From Afipia sp. (GTDB lineage Bacteria > Pseudomonadota > Alphaproteobacteria > Rhizobiales > Xanthobacteraceae): 64,000 nt of DNA. The stretch covers positions 1,178,001 to 1,242,000 of the forward strand of contig JANQAK010000003.1 of the NCBI GenBank assembly GCA_024707075.1, in the 5' to 3' direction. Under the pieces are notes generated by a model. That model searched no databases. It was not told the origin of the DNA and saw only the letters and a list, made by a program, of their open reading frames with translations. A program made the position numbers and the translations under genes. Shown one piece after another: positions 1 to 11,000 of the stretch; position 1 is the stretch's first letter, and every line of letters begins with the position of its first letter.

Positions 1-132
1 CGAGGTTCCCGGGGCTCTGACGGCAGCCGAAACAGACACCCGAGCGATGTCATTTGCCTCGAGCGAGGCCTTTGCGCCCCGCCAGACGGGAACCCCAAAA
101 TGGTTGGGAATGGCCATCCAGGGAATTAAGAC

Positions 133-209
133 TAACCCCTGAAAACAGCGCAAATTAACCCGCACGGGCCGATTTGACGCTAGAAGTAATTGAACGATAT
201 CAGGGGTTA
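133..209. repeat. 10-bp inverted repeat in the leader of the secretion operon
   Basis: TAACCCCTGA at 133-142 and its exact reverse complement TCAGGGGTTA at 200-209 are separated by 57 nt and end 47 nt before the TTG start of the type I secretion ABC gene. In RNA this would make a long-range stem close to the ribosome binding site. The half-site TTGAACGAT (190-198) also lies here and recurs in the palindrome at 3774-3795. No promoter elements could be assigned with confidence in 1-256, and no gene is visible there. Confidence 0.4.
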
Positions 210-256
210 CTGCGGAGCGGCTGCATGTCAGCCGCCCGCTCAAAAGGACGACGACG

Positions 257-2486
257 TTGAATCTCCAGGCACCGGGTGCAATTGCGTCGGGCCAACCGAT
301 CTATTCATCGGTCGCCAATGTCGACCAATCCGACCCATTTGCTGATGCCCTGCTTTTCATGGCGGCCTTTCACGGCCGCGCCATTACGCGTGACGCGTTG
401 CTCTCCGGCCTGCCCATTGTCGACAACCGTCTCACGGTGAGCCTTTTCAGCCGGGCCGCACTTCGTGCAAGCCTCGAAGTCGAAGCCGTCAAACGCGAAA
501 TCGCAGATATCCCGTCGCTTGTGCTGCCGGTCGTGCTGGTCCTTCGCGACAAATCCACCCGCATCATGCTCCGGACCGATGAGCGGGTGGCCCAGATCGT
601 CAATCCCACCACCAGCGAAACCATCACGGTCTCGATCGAGGACCTTGCGAAGGAATATCTGGGCTATGCCTTCTTCCTGCGCCCTGTTGCGATGGCAAGC
701 GATCGGGTTGCCGCAGCAGCCGGAGGCGAGCCGCTCAAGACACACTGGTTCTGGTCGGTTGTTCGGCGCTTCTGGGCGAACTACAGCCACGTCGCGATCG
801 CGGCCTTCATCGTCAACATGCTGGCACTTGCCGCGCCGCTTTTCACGATGAATGTGTACGACCGCGTAGTGCCGAATGGAGCGATCCCCTCGCTCATTGC
901 GCTCGCGGTTGGGCTTGGCCTGGCAGTCATTTTTGATTTCATTATCCGGACCGTGCGCAGCCGCATCATCGACATGACGGGCAAAAAAGATCGACGTCGT
1001 GTTGGCGGCGGATATTTTCGAGCATGTGCTGTCGATCAAGATGGCGCAGCGGCCAACTTCGGTCGGCATTCTGGCCAACCAGATGCGGGACTTCGACTCG
1101 GTTCGCGAGTTCTTCACCTCCGGCACGGTCGTCTCCGCAACCGATCTGCTGTTCGCCCTGCTGTTCATCGCCGTGCTGTTCATGGTGGCCGGCCCGCTGG
1201 CCTGGATTCCGGTGGCCGTGCTGCCCGTCATGATCGCGCTTGGCTTTATTCTTCAGCGGCCGCTCAATCGCGCGGTTAAGCGTCTTCAGGCAGAATCAAG
1301 CGCAAGACATGGCGTCCTCGTCGAGTCTCTTTCCTCGATCGAAACCGTCCGTGCGGCGGGCGCCGAAGCCAGGATGCAGAGCGCATGGGAGCGCTCTGTC
1401 GCAGCGACCGCGCGATCAAGCGAGGACGTCCAGTTCTGGTCGAGCCTTTCGCTGACATTGGCCGGAACGGCGCAGCAATTGACCAGCCTGCTCATGATCG
1501 TCGTCGGGGTCTTCCTCATTCTCGATGGAAAGATCTCGATGGGCGCCCTCATCGCCGCCAACATGCTCGGTGGGCGGGTTCTCGCGCCGATTTCCGGAAT
1601 TGCCGCGGTCATCACGCGCGCCACGCAGACCCTCAGCGCATTACGCTCCATCGACAAGCTGATGTCGCTGGAACGCGAGCGTCCCGTCGGCAGAAGCTAT
1701 ATCGCCCGCGAGATCAAGGGTGAGTCCATCGCGTTTGACGGCGTGCGATTCAAGTATCCAAACGCCCCCTTGAACGCATTGGACAACGTCACTTTCAAGA
1801 TCAATCCCGGCGAACGCGTCGGCATTATCGGACGCATCGGCTCCGGCAAGACCACGGTCGGCCGGTTGATAAGCGGTTTTTATGAACCCGACGAAGGGCG
1901 CGTACTTATCGATGGCGTCGATCTGCGCCAGTATGATCCGGCAGACCTGCGCCGGGGTGTTGGTTTCGTTTTGCAGGATACCGATCTGTTTTACGGCAAG
2001 CTGCGCGACAACATCGCACTCGGATATGCTGCGGCGACCGATGCGGAAATTCTGGAAGCCGCCCGCCTCGCCGGTGTCGAGCAGTTCGCCGCGAACCATC
2101 CGCTAGGCTATGACTTGCCGATTGCAGAAGGCGGTCAAAGCCTTTCCGGCGGTCAGAAGCAGGCGATCGGCCTTGCCCGCGCGCTCATCCGCAAGCCGCA
2201 GATTCTTTTCCTCGACGAGCCCACCGCTCACTTCGACACGCGAAGCGAAGCGGAGTTCCTTGCGCGGCTGAAGACCCTCGCCAATGGCGAAATGACGATC
2301 ATCGTATCGACCCATCGGCTGTCGCTGCTTTCGCTGGTTGATCGGCTGCTGGTGTTCGACCAGGGCAAGCTCATCGCAGACGGACCGCGCGACTTGATTA
2401 TTGCAAAGTTGCAGGCGTCCGGACGAGGCCCCGCAACGACCGAACAACCGACACCAGCAGCGACCGGCAAGAATGCAGCAGTCTGA
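257..2486 (+). CDS. Type I secretion ABC transporter (LapB/RTX-type permease-ATPase), interrupted by a 1-base insertion
   Basis: This is an inner-membrane exporter of the T1SS family, expected to secrete the neighbouring RTX adhesin. The TTG start at 257 follows an AAAGGACG ribosome site. An N-terminal C39-like region (about residues 25-150) lacks an obvious catalytic Cys, as in the degenerate CLD domains of RTX exporters. It is followed by the membrane domain and an ATPase with Walker A GRIGSGKTT near residue 525, signature LSGGQ and Walker B ILFLDEP. The frame breaks at an A6 run (983-988): before it the protein reads ...IIDMTGKK, and one base later it continues IDVVLAADIFEHVL. Removing one A gives a 742-residue protein, a normal family length. 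The end overlaps the HlyD gene by 14 nt. No TolC-type outer-membrane partner lies in the window. Function is sure as a family; intactness is not. Confidence 0.88.
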
Positions 2487-3723
2487 CTTTTCCTTTGCGA
2501 ACGACATTCGTGCCGCTGCCGAACTCAAGACGCCTCGTACGTCGCGCATTCTGCTTGCGGCGAGTCTTGCCCTGATATTGGTCGGCTTGATCTGGGCGCA
2601 TTTTGCCGTCCTCGACGAGGTCAAGCGCGGCAACGGCCGTGTCGTATCCTCCCGGCAAATCCAGGTGGTGCAAAGCCTCGAGGGCGGAATTGTCCTCGAC
2701 ATCGCTGTTCAGGAAGGCGCGATCGTCAAGCAGGGCCAAGTTCTCATGCAGATCGACGATACCAAATTCTCCGCTGATCTCGGCGAGGTGCGGGAACGGC
2801 GCGCAGCGAATGCGGCGCGCGTGGCGCGGCTTGAAGCGGAAGTTCAGGGGCGCGACAAGCCTGTTTTTAGCGATGAACTCCTGCGGATCGCACCGCAGAT
2901 CGTTGAAACCGAACGTAACGTTTTCGCCGCACGGGTTAAAAAGGTGTCTCAGGACATTGATGTCCTGGCACAACAGGAAACGCGGCTTACCGACTCGCTG
3001 AAACTGCTGAACCGCGAGGTCGAGCTGACGCAGAATCTCTACGCCCAGAAGGTGGTCCCGGAGATAGAGATGCTGCGTCTTCAGCGTCAGGCCAGTGAGA
3101 TGCGCGGGCAGCTTGCGGAAACGCAATCCCGCATAACCAACATCAAGACCGCGTTTCGTTCCCAGGCCGAGGAAGATCTCGCCAAATCGCGCGGCGATCT
3201 CGCCGTTCTCGAAGAAACCACGAAATCGGCTCAGGATCGCGTGCGCCGCGCAGATCTCAAATCACCGGTCAATGGCATCATCAACAAGCTCAACGTCACA
3301 ACGGTTGGCGCGGTGGTTCAGCCCGGCGCGAACTTGATGGACATCGTCCCTCTCGACGATTCGCTGCTCGTGGAAGGACGGATTCGACCGCAGGATATCG
3401 CATTCATCCGTCCGACGCAGGACGCCGTCGTGAAGATCACGGCGTATGATTCCTCGGTCTATGGCTCCCTGAAAGGCAAGGTCGAACGCATCAGCGCGGA
3501 CACGATCGCGGACGACAAGCCGGAGCGCGGCGAGAAGGGCGAGACTTTCTATCGCGTCATGGTGCGCACCGACAAGAACTACCTCGGCACGGCAGAGCGC
3601 CCTCTTCCAATCATTCCCGGCATGGTCGCCACGGTGGAGGTCCTGACGGGCGAGAAGTCGGTGCTCGATTACATGATCAAGCCGGCCCGCATGCTACGCG
3701 ATGAAGCCCTGCGAGAGCGATAA
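2473..3723 (+). CDS. HlyD-family type I secretion periplasmic adaptor
   Basis: This membrane-fusion protein links the ABC exporter to an outer-membrane TolC-like channel. The ATG at 2473 (MQQSDFSFAND) is preferred over upstream in-frame starts because it overlaps the end of the ABC gene by only 14 nt and gives 416 residues, the usual HlyD/LapC length. One transmembrane segment (about residues 25-45) is followed by a split lipoyl/beta-barrel (QSLEGGIVLDIAVQEGAIVKQG and the later DLKSPVNGIINKL). A long coiled-coil hairpin lies between them, rich in Glu, Arg and Gln. The C-terminus VATVEVLTGEKSVLDYMIKP is typical of the T1SS HlyD family. It is translationally coupled to the ABC gene and probably serves the adhesin encoded at 5-15.7 kb. 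Confidence 0.93.
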   Translation: MQQSDFSFANDIRAAAELKTPRTSRILLAASLALILVGLIWAHFAVLDEVKRGNGRVVSSRQIQVVQSLEGGIVLDIAVQEGAIVKQGQVLMQIDDTKFSADLGEVRERRAANAARVARLEAEVQGRDKPVFSDELLRIAPQIVETERNVFAARVKKVSQDIDVLAQQETRLTDSLKLLNREVELTQNLYAQKVVPEIEMLRLQRQASEMRGQLAETQSRITNIKTAFRSQAEEDLAKSRGDLAVLEETTKSAQDRVRRADLKSPVNGIINKLNVTTVGAVVQPGANLMDIVPLDDSLLVEGRIRPQDIAFIRPTQDAVVKITAYDSSVYGSLKGKVERISADTIADDKPERGEKGETFYRVMVRTDKNYLGTAERPLPIIPGMVATVEVLTGEKSVLDYMIKPARMLRDEALRER

Positions 3724-3773
3724 ACTCTCGCCATATCGCCTTATCCCGTATCGTTAATCGTTGGTGAATCCGG

Positions 3774-3795
3774 GATCGTTCAATTTTGAACGATC
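3774..3795. promoter_or_regulatory. Perfect 10-bp-arm palindrome between hlyD-type and lapG-type genes
   Basis: GATCGTTCAA-TT-TTGAACGATC is a perfect inverted repeat lying 51 nt after the HlyD stop and 165 nt before the LapG-like start. There is no T-run after it, so it looks more like an operator than an intrinsic terminator. The same half-site TTGAACGAT is found at 190-198 upstream of the secretion operon. The regulator is unknown. Confidence 0.4.
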
Positions 3796-3959
3796 TGGCG
3801 AATGCCCGGTTGACCGTGCCATCGACAATACCCGCATCCCTTAAGCGCATTTAACCGGCCAGCAGCCGGCCACACGTATGACTGGTCCCGATAACAAGGC
3901 GGGACGGAGATCGGCGCGAAGACGCTGGCTGACAGTCCCGAAAAAACGGGACGTCAAAC

Positions 3960-4994
3960 ATGTCGCCTTTTCCAAAGGTGCCGAAAGCAATGACGGCTGC
4001 GTGCATTGCAGCCTTCGCCACGCTGGCTGTTGCCGGAGCTGCCCCCGATGCGTGGGGCAAATCGCGCAAGGCGGCGGCGCAAAGCGCGGCTGATTTTCTC
4101 CCACCGATGACGACGCCTGCGCCGGGGCCCGCCAAATTCTTCACCATCAACGCAGTGCTGGCGAAACTCGACCGTCAGGCGCAGGGCCAATCGGATCAGG
4201 TCCGCCTCGCCTCACTGTCTCCATCGGAAACACTGACCGACGCGCCGGCACAAAGCATCCCGGCCCCGGTGATCGGCATGGAGCCGTTCGGCCTGTTCGC
4301 ATTCCGGGCGCCCGAAGGCGCACTCTGGCGAAAATGGCGTGGCGTCGAGGCCGATATTGCGAAGGAAAAGGAAACTCTCGCGCGTTGCGAAACCGATATG
4401 GAGAATTGTCCCTCCCATGCCGCTCAATTCACGCGGTTGATCAAGGCGATCAAATCCCGAAGCGGACGCGAACAGCTCGATGAAGCCAATCGCGGCGTGA
4501 ACACCGCGATCCGCTATGTCAGCGATATGGCTCTGCACGGCGAGATCGATCGCTGGAGTGCGCCGCTTGCGACGTTCGCGGCAGCGCGCGGCGATTGCGA
4601 GGATTATGCGATCGCGAAATACGTCGCGCTGCGCGAAGCAGGCTTTCCTGTCGATGATATGCGGCTCGTTCTGGTGCGTGACCGGTCCGTCCGGGAAGAT
4701 CACGCGGTCCTGGCCGCCCGGCATGATGGCCATTGGATGATCATGGACAACCGGCGCTCCGCCCTCGTTGAGGACAACGACGTCACGTCGTTCACGCCGC
4801 TGTTTGCGATTAACCACCGCGGCGTCCATCTGTTCGCCACCCCGTATGCGAAGCGGATCATGCAGGACAACGAGACCACCGCTCCCGCCGCTGAAAGCGA
4901 GGATCGCGGTCGCGACATCGATGCGGAAGCCCTTAACCAGAGCGAGCCAGCGACATCAGGCGGCGGCTTCGGCACCACGCCGCTGCTGATTTAA
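3960..4994 (+). CDS. lapG: LapG-like periplasmic transglutaminase-fold cysteine protease (BTLCP family)
   Basis: LapG proteases cut large type I secreted adhesins behind a di-alanine near the N-terminus and release the cell from the surface; c-di-GMP-bound LapD restrains them. This 344-residue protein has an N-terminal hydrophobic export signal (about residues 10-30). The catalytic triad is visible as Cys213 in GDCEDYA, His248 in EDHAVLA and Asp263 in IMDNRR. The Asp and Glu flanking the Cys match the calcium-binding residues described for LapG. It sits between the secretion genes and the adhesin, and the adhesin carries a PAAG site, which supports the assignment. No LapD/GcbA-type c-di-GMP receptor is in the window, so its regulation must be encoded elsewhere. 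ATG 3960 is used; ATG 3990 is possible. Confidence 0.88.
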   Translation: MSPFPKVPKAMTAACIAAFATLAVAGAAPDAWGKSRKAAAQSAADFLPPMTTPAPGPAKFFTINAVLAKLDRQAQGQSDQVRLASLSPSETLTDAPAQSIPAPVIGMEPFGLFAFRAPEGALWRKWRGVEADIAKEKETLARCETDMENCPSHAAQFTRLIKAIKSRSGREQLDEANRGVNTAIRYVSDMALHGEIDRWSAPLATFAAARGDCEDYAIAKYVALREAGFPVDDMRLVLVRDRSVREDHAVLAARHDGHWMIMDNRRSALVEDNDVTSFTPLFAINHRGVHLFATPYAKRIMQDNETTAPAAESEDRGRDIDAEALNQSEPATSGGGFGTTPLLI

Positions 4995-5012
4995 AATCAG
5001 CTCGTTGAAAAT

Positions 5013-5040
5013 AAAAAGGGCGCCCCGGGGCGCCCTTTTT
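5013..5040. terminator. Bidirectional intrinsic terminator between lapG-like gene and adhesin
   Basis: A perfect palindrome has arms AAAAAGGGCGCCCC and GGGGCGCCCTTTTT. It ends 20 nt before the adhesin stop codon and begins 18 nt after the LapG-like stop. With an A-run on one side and a T-run on the other, it can terminate both convergent transcripts. Confidence 0.92.
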
Positions 5041-5060
5041 CTTTGCCGATCACATCCAGA

Positions 5061-8000
5061 TCACACGTGATATGAGCTCGCGGTGCTGCTGTTGATCATC
5101 ATCTGGATGACCTCGTTTCCTGCGGTGAGATTTCCCACCGCATCGTGAATAACTGCGACATTGGTCCAAACGTTTGCCGAGGTCTCAACCTGAACGGTAA
5201 CATCGCCCTCGAAGGCCGGAGGCGCTGCACCAGACGAAGCCAACTGGGTGGTATGGTTTACATCGGAATACTCAAAGCGAACATGGCTCGCCTTGTTTGT
5301 GGAATAGTCTGCCAAAAGGCCTCTCAGATCGAGAATATCACCGCCTGCACCAGTCTGAAAATCGAGGATGGTATCAACACCGCCGCCGGTCAAATCACCG
5401 GCAAGCCAGCGGAAGGTATCGACGCCCGCGCCGCCAGACAGAAGATCGCTGCCAACACCACCGATCAATATGTCGTTGCCGCCGTTGCCGAACAGCAGAT
5501 CGTTGCCGGTATTTCCGGTCAAGGTATGACCGCTGATGTCGTCAATAAGGACGGTATTGACGGCAGACAGGGCTGATCGGTCGCCGCTGCCATCAGTGCT
5601 GATGACATAGTCACCAGCACCCAGCGCATAGCCTCCGATGGTTGCGCCATCGAATGAAATCTTTTCGATTTCCTCGCTGGAGCCGTTGAAGTGATCCGTG
5701 ACCGTGATCTGCTGGCCGTTGAACTGGATCACCAGATTGTCGCTGCTTCCTTCCGAGAAATTCAGCGAGGTGAGCGCCTGACTTTCCGCCATGATCTGGA
5801 TGCGATCAGAGCCGCCGCTGTCATTGATGGTGTCATTGCCATCGGCCAGACCAAAACGATAGGTGTCGTTGCCAGATCCGCCGTTGAGGACGTCGTTGCC
5901 ACCGTTGCCGATGAAGGTGTCGTTTCCGCCGTTTCCGTTCAGCGTATCGCTGCCGGAGCCCGAAATAAGAATCTCGGAGGCCGATGTGCCGGTGATCGTC
6001 GAGCCGCTTTGGCCCGTGATCGTGACCAGTCCATCGCTCGTAAGCGAGCCGTCCGACGCCGTATAGTGGAACGAGCTGGTGCCAAATTGCGTATCGACCT
6101 GAACGTTGTCGAAGTTCGCTGTGGCTGTTTCGGTCAAATCACCCTTTGCGGTCATCAAGGCGCCCAAGTCGAGCGTATGATTGCCCGCTTCGAGATCAAG
6201 TGTGACCGAGAATGTTTGCCAGCCTGTGTTGCTGGAGCTGCTGTTGAAGCTGACACCCGAGAGTTGGCTGACGTAGTCAGCCGCTCCAGTTCCATGAAGC
6301 GTGCCATCAACCGCCATCAAGACCTGGCCGTTATCGCCAGAATCGGTTTCACCGCTGATTGTCAAATAATAATCGAAGGTGATCGTGACCAAGGCCGCGG
6401 TCGTCAGATTGAACGTCTTGCTCCAACCGCCGGTCATATTGGTCGCAGAGCCGCTTCCGCCTCCGAGCGCGACTTGAAGCGCGGTGTTGGAGCCTGGCGC
6501 ATTCGTTACGCGTGTACCTGAAGCCGGTTCTCCACCGCCGAATCGGCCGTCTGCATAGACGAACCCATTCTCATTCGACGCGAAATTCGCGTTGATAGGC
6601 TGGGTTGCAGCGGGCGGCGTGAACGTGACGTTCCCACCACTCAGGCCGACCACGCCGTTCACCGGATTGCTGACGTTTCCGAAGCTGAGCGGATCGCTGT
6701 CGGGATCGGTATCGTTGGCCAGCAGGACCGCCTTTGGAATGATGATCTGCGATCCGTCGATGATGTTGGTGATGACCTGATCGGCCACCGCAACGGGGGC
6801 ATCGTTGGCGTCGGTCACACCGATCGTGAAGTTCTGCGTGCTGAACAGACCGCTTGGATCGGCCGCCTTCACGGTGATGGTGTGGCTGGTCGTTGTCTCG
6901 AAATCGAGCAACGCTCCGTTCGCAACCGTGACGATACCGGTCGATGAATCGATGGCGAACCGGCCACCGGCATTATTGGTCAACGAGTATGTGACCGCAC
7001 CGCCGTTGACGTCGGTCGATGCCGCCGTGATCCCCACCGCCGTGCCGTTCGCGGCCCCTTCGGCGACGGAACCACCGGTGACACCGTTGCTGTCGGTCGG
7101 CACCGAAGGCGCGACGTCAGTCACACCAATCGTGAAGGTCTGCGTGCTGAACAGTCCGTTCGCATCCGCCGCCTTCACGGTGATGGTGTGGCTGGTTGCC
7201 GTTTCGAAGTCGAGCAACGTTCCGTTCCCAACCGTCACAACACCTGTCGATCCATTGATCGCAAAACGACCGCCAGCATCATCCAGCAACGAGTACGTTA
7301 CCGTACCACTATGGACGTCGGTCGATGCCGCCGTGATCCCCACCGCCGTGCCGTTCGCGGCCCCTTCGGCGGCGGAACCGCCGGTCACGCCGTTGCTGTC
7401 GGTGGGTGCTGTCGGCGCGACGTCAGTCACACCAATCGTGAAGGTCTGCGTGCTGAACAGTCCGTTCGCATCCGCCGCCTTCACGGTGATGGTGTGGCTG
7501 GTTGCCCCCTCGAAGTTGAGCAACGCGCCATTCGCCACCGTGACAATACCGGTCGAGCTATTAATCGCGAACCGGCCGCCGGCGTTGTCGGTCAACGAGT
7601 AGCTCACCGCGCCGCCGTTGACATCGGTCGATGCCGCCGTGATTCCCACCGCCGTATCATTCGCCGCATCTTCGGAGACAGAACCGCCAGTGACGCCGTC
7701 GCTGTCGGTCGGCGCGGTCGGCGCGACGTCGGTCACGCTGACCGTGAAGTTCTGCGTGCTGAACGCACCGCTTGGGTCGGTGGCCTTCACCGTGATGGTG
7801 TGGCTGGTCGCTCCCTCGTAATTGAGCAGCGCACTATTCGCCACCGTGACGATACCCGTCGATGAATCGATGGCAAACCTGCCACCGGCATCGTTGGTCA
7901 AGGTGTAGCTGATCACATCGCCATCCGGATCGGTCGAAAGCGCCGTAATTCCAACGGCCGTGCCATTCGCCGCGCCTTCAGCGACGCTACCGCCGCTCGG

Positions 8001-11000
8001 GGCGTTAGAGTCGGCCGGAACACCTGGCGTATCATTCTGCGGAGTGACGTGAATGGTGATCGTTGAGGTGTCACTGAGAGCCGGACCGCTGCCGATGTTG
8101 TCGCCATCATTGAAGACAATGGTGGCGGTGCGATCGGCACTGGTTGGATTTTGCGATGTCGAACTGAAGGCGATGGCCTTGATGACCGCTTCGACATTGG
8201 CATCGCTCGCATCCGAATCGAACGTAATAACCAGATGCGTCGTTCCGTATCCCGAGACGGTGCCAACAGACGTGCCGTTGATCCTCACGGTGGCATTGCC
8301 GTTAATCAGCGTGAGCGTGCCGCCGGTGACGATTGTCAACTGATCGCCCGCAACCGCGTTCGTCAGCGAAACATCGACCGAGCCGCCGCTGAAGTTCGAC
8401 GGATTGTCTGGGTCCGTAACAGTCGCACCTGGAATGAGCTTGAGGGCGGCAGCATTCTCGATATAGGTCACCTCACTGGCATCCGGCGCAAGCACCGGCG
8501 CTTCGTTCACGTTCGTGACATTGACCGTGATGGTTTGGGTATCGGTGCCATTAGCGCCGTCCGCAACCTGGATCTGAACGACATAGCTGTTGTTCGTATT
8601 CGAATCCGACGGAGATTCGTAATTCGGGGCAGCCACGAAAGACAATGCGCCAGTCGAAGCGTCGATCGTAAATTTTCCGGAGTCCGATCCACCGATGATC
8701 GAGTATGTCGGATTCGGGCCATCGATATCGGTCGAGGTGACCGTCGTCACCGCTGTCGTATTCTCGGCAACCGAGATCGAAGCCGTGGTGCCGCCGCCGT
8801 TGGATGTAATGATCGGCGCGTCGTCAGTCGCATTGACCGTGACGGTCAATGTGGCGCTATTGGACGGATCCCCGTCGCCGTCCACGAGAACGTAGGTGAA
8901 TACATCGCTGGTCGTTACCGGGATATTCGACGGCGCAGTATAGGTCCAACTGCCGTTGGCGAAATTGAACGTCAGCTTGCCGCCGTTCGGCGTTATGACA
9001 TTCGTAATGCTGGTGCCGGAAATATCGTCGCCTGAAACAGCGGGGGTACCGGGATCGATCTTGCTGGCCCCATTCCACGTATAGGTCGTTCCGCCCACCG
9101 AGATCGACAGAATCCGCCCGCCGTCAGCGCCGAACTTGTCCGCAGTGCCATCGGTGAGCACATTCCCGGAAACAGTGTGCACGGAAGATGTAATCGTGCC
9201 GACGAGCGCATTGGTATTGCTGCCGATACCGATGTTATTGACAGCGTCGTTCGGGAAAGCAATCGGCGCAATGTCATTGTCGGGATTGGTAGACCCGACC
9301 TTAACGCCGTACACGGTTCCGATATTGTTATTTGAAAGGAACTGCTCCCATGCGGTCTGATCGCTCGAGCCAATGCCCGTGCCGCTGTTGGGATCGCCGT
9401 CCGAGAGGAAATAGACGACTGTCTCCGATGCCGACGGCGTTGCATGGCTATTGAAGAAGCTGGTTACGCCCGCAAGCGCATTATCGTAATCGGTGCCACC
9501 GCCGGAATGAAGATTGTTGATGTAAGTGATGGCGTTGGCGACGCTGACCCAGCCGGAATTGTGGGTATCGTCATTGAAATCAACGACAAGGACCTGACCG
9601 CCGTTGATGCCGGCATTCAGCAGATTGATCGCGGCTGCCTTTTCGATGTTGAGAGCGATGCCGTCCACACTGCCCGACGTATCGATAACCAGGACGACAT
9701 TTGTCGGACCGCTGCTCTCCCGCACAGATGCGGTGTTGTTGGATGCAATCGGCGCGTCATCGACGATGCTGATGTCCAGGAAGTCCGCAGTGGTGTCGCC
9801 ATTCGAGTCGGTCACGACGACCGCAAATCTGTCGGACGTATCGTCACCGAACGTATTGTCCTCGAGCGTATAGCTGTAGCCGATAGTTCCAGTCGCGACG
9901 TCGATGCTGGTGATCTTCAGCGTGCCTAGCCCCGCATGAACGAACTGCTGACCGACTGACATGACCTCGACGCCATCGATCGTCACAACTCCGGGACCAT
10001 CCGCTGCGCCGTAAGAGATTTGACCTGTCGTCTGTTCCGAATCGTTGACGGAGTCCGAGCCCGCAGGCTCATTGACCGTCGCAATAGTACGCGCCGGAAG
10101 TCCTGCTTCCGAAACCGAACCATCCTGTACCGTCAGCGTCGGTAAGGTGTTGGCATCATCGGAGGGCACGTAGTTGATATGGATCGTGGCCGACGCCTGG
10201 TCGTTGTCAAAATCAGTTCCGGTCAAAGTGAAGTCGAACGGACCAACATCTTCGCCGGCCACCAGTTCGGTACCGCCGATGCCTTGAATCTTGACCTGTC
10301 CACTGCCCGCCGATGTCGCGGTTATTTCGAGCTTGTCGAAATGCAAAATATTCGTAGCCGCGTTGTTCGCCAGAATATCGATCAGATAGGTGCCCGCACC
10401 ATTCTCGCTCTGGGGAACAACTAACGTGCCAGTTTCATAGTCACCGGTCGCACTGTCGATCGCCTTCCAACTGATGGTGACATCGCTGCTTCCCACCTGC
10501 TTGAAGTGAAGGTCTGTCGTCGTCATCGGATTGTCGAACAGCACCGTGAGATGTTCGCCATTGCCGAAATTGTCGTCATCGATGCCTACGCCCTGCCCTG
10601 AGCCGTTCACGCTGTGACCGGCATCGGCAATAAAGGTCACCGATCCGAAGTCTTTTTGTGGCGTCGGCGCGAAACCGCCTGTCAGGTCAATGGTCGCAAG
10701 CGGATTCGCTGCGATTGGCAGATTGTCGAGAGTAAACGTGTATGTGCCGTTCGGATTGACGGTGAGAACATAATAAGGCTCTCCGCTGCCCTGGAATGTT
10801 CCGGTGACGGTTATGACACCAGCATCGGTGGTGGTCGTAACATTCACACCTTCGATGGTCGGTGCGATTACATCAAAGTGGCCCGGCTCATCGGCGCCCA
10901 CGTGGAAGTTGAACGTGCCGTGAACGATAGAACCGACCTGCGTATCCGTTTGGGGATCGATCACATCGAAATAAGGAATGTCGTCGCGAATCACGACCTG

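Noticed and set aside
983-989. Programmed -1 ribosomal frameshift at the AAAAAAG run
   Set aside because: The downstream frame needs one base skipped (+1); -1 slippage at this heptamer enters the wrong frame.
6815-8046. CRISPR-like array
   Set aside because: Period is 306 bp, in phase with codons, inside a protein repeat; no short repeats with variable spacers.
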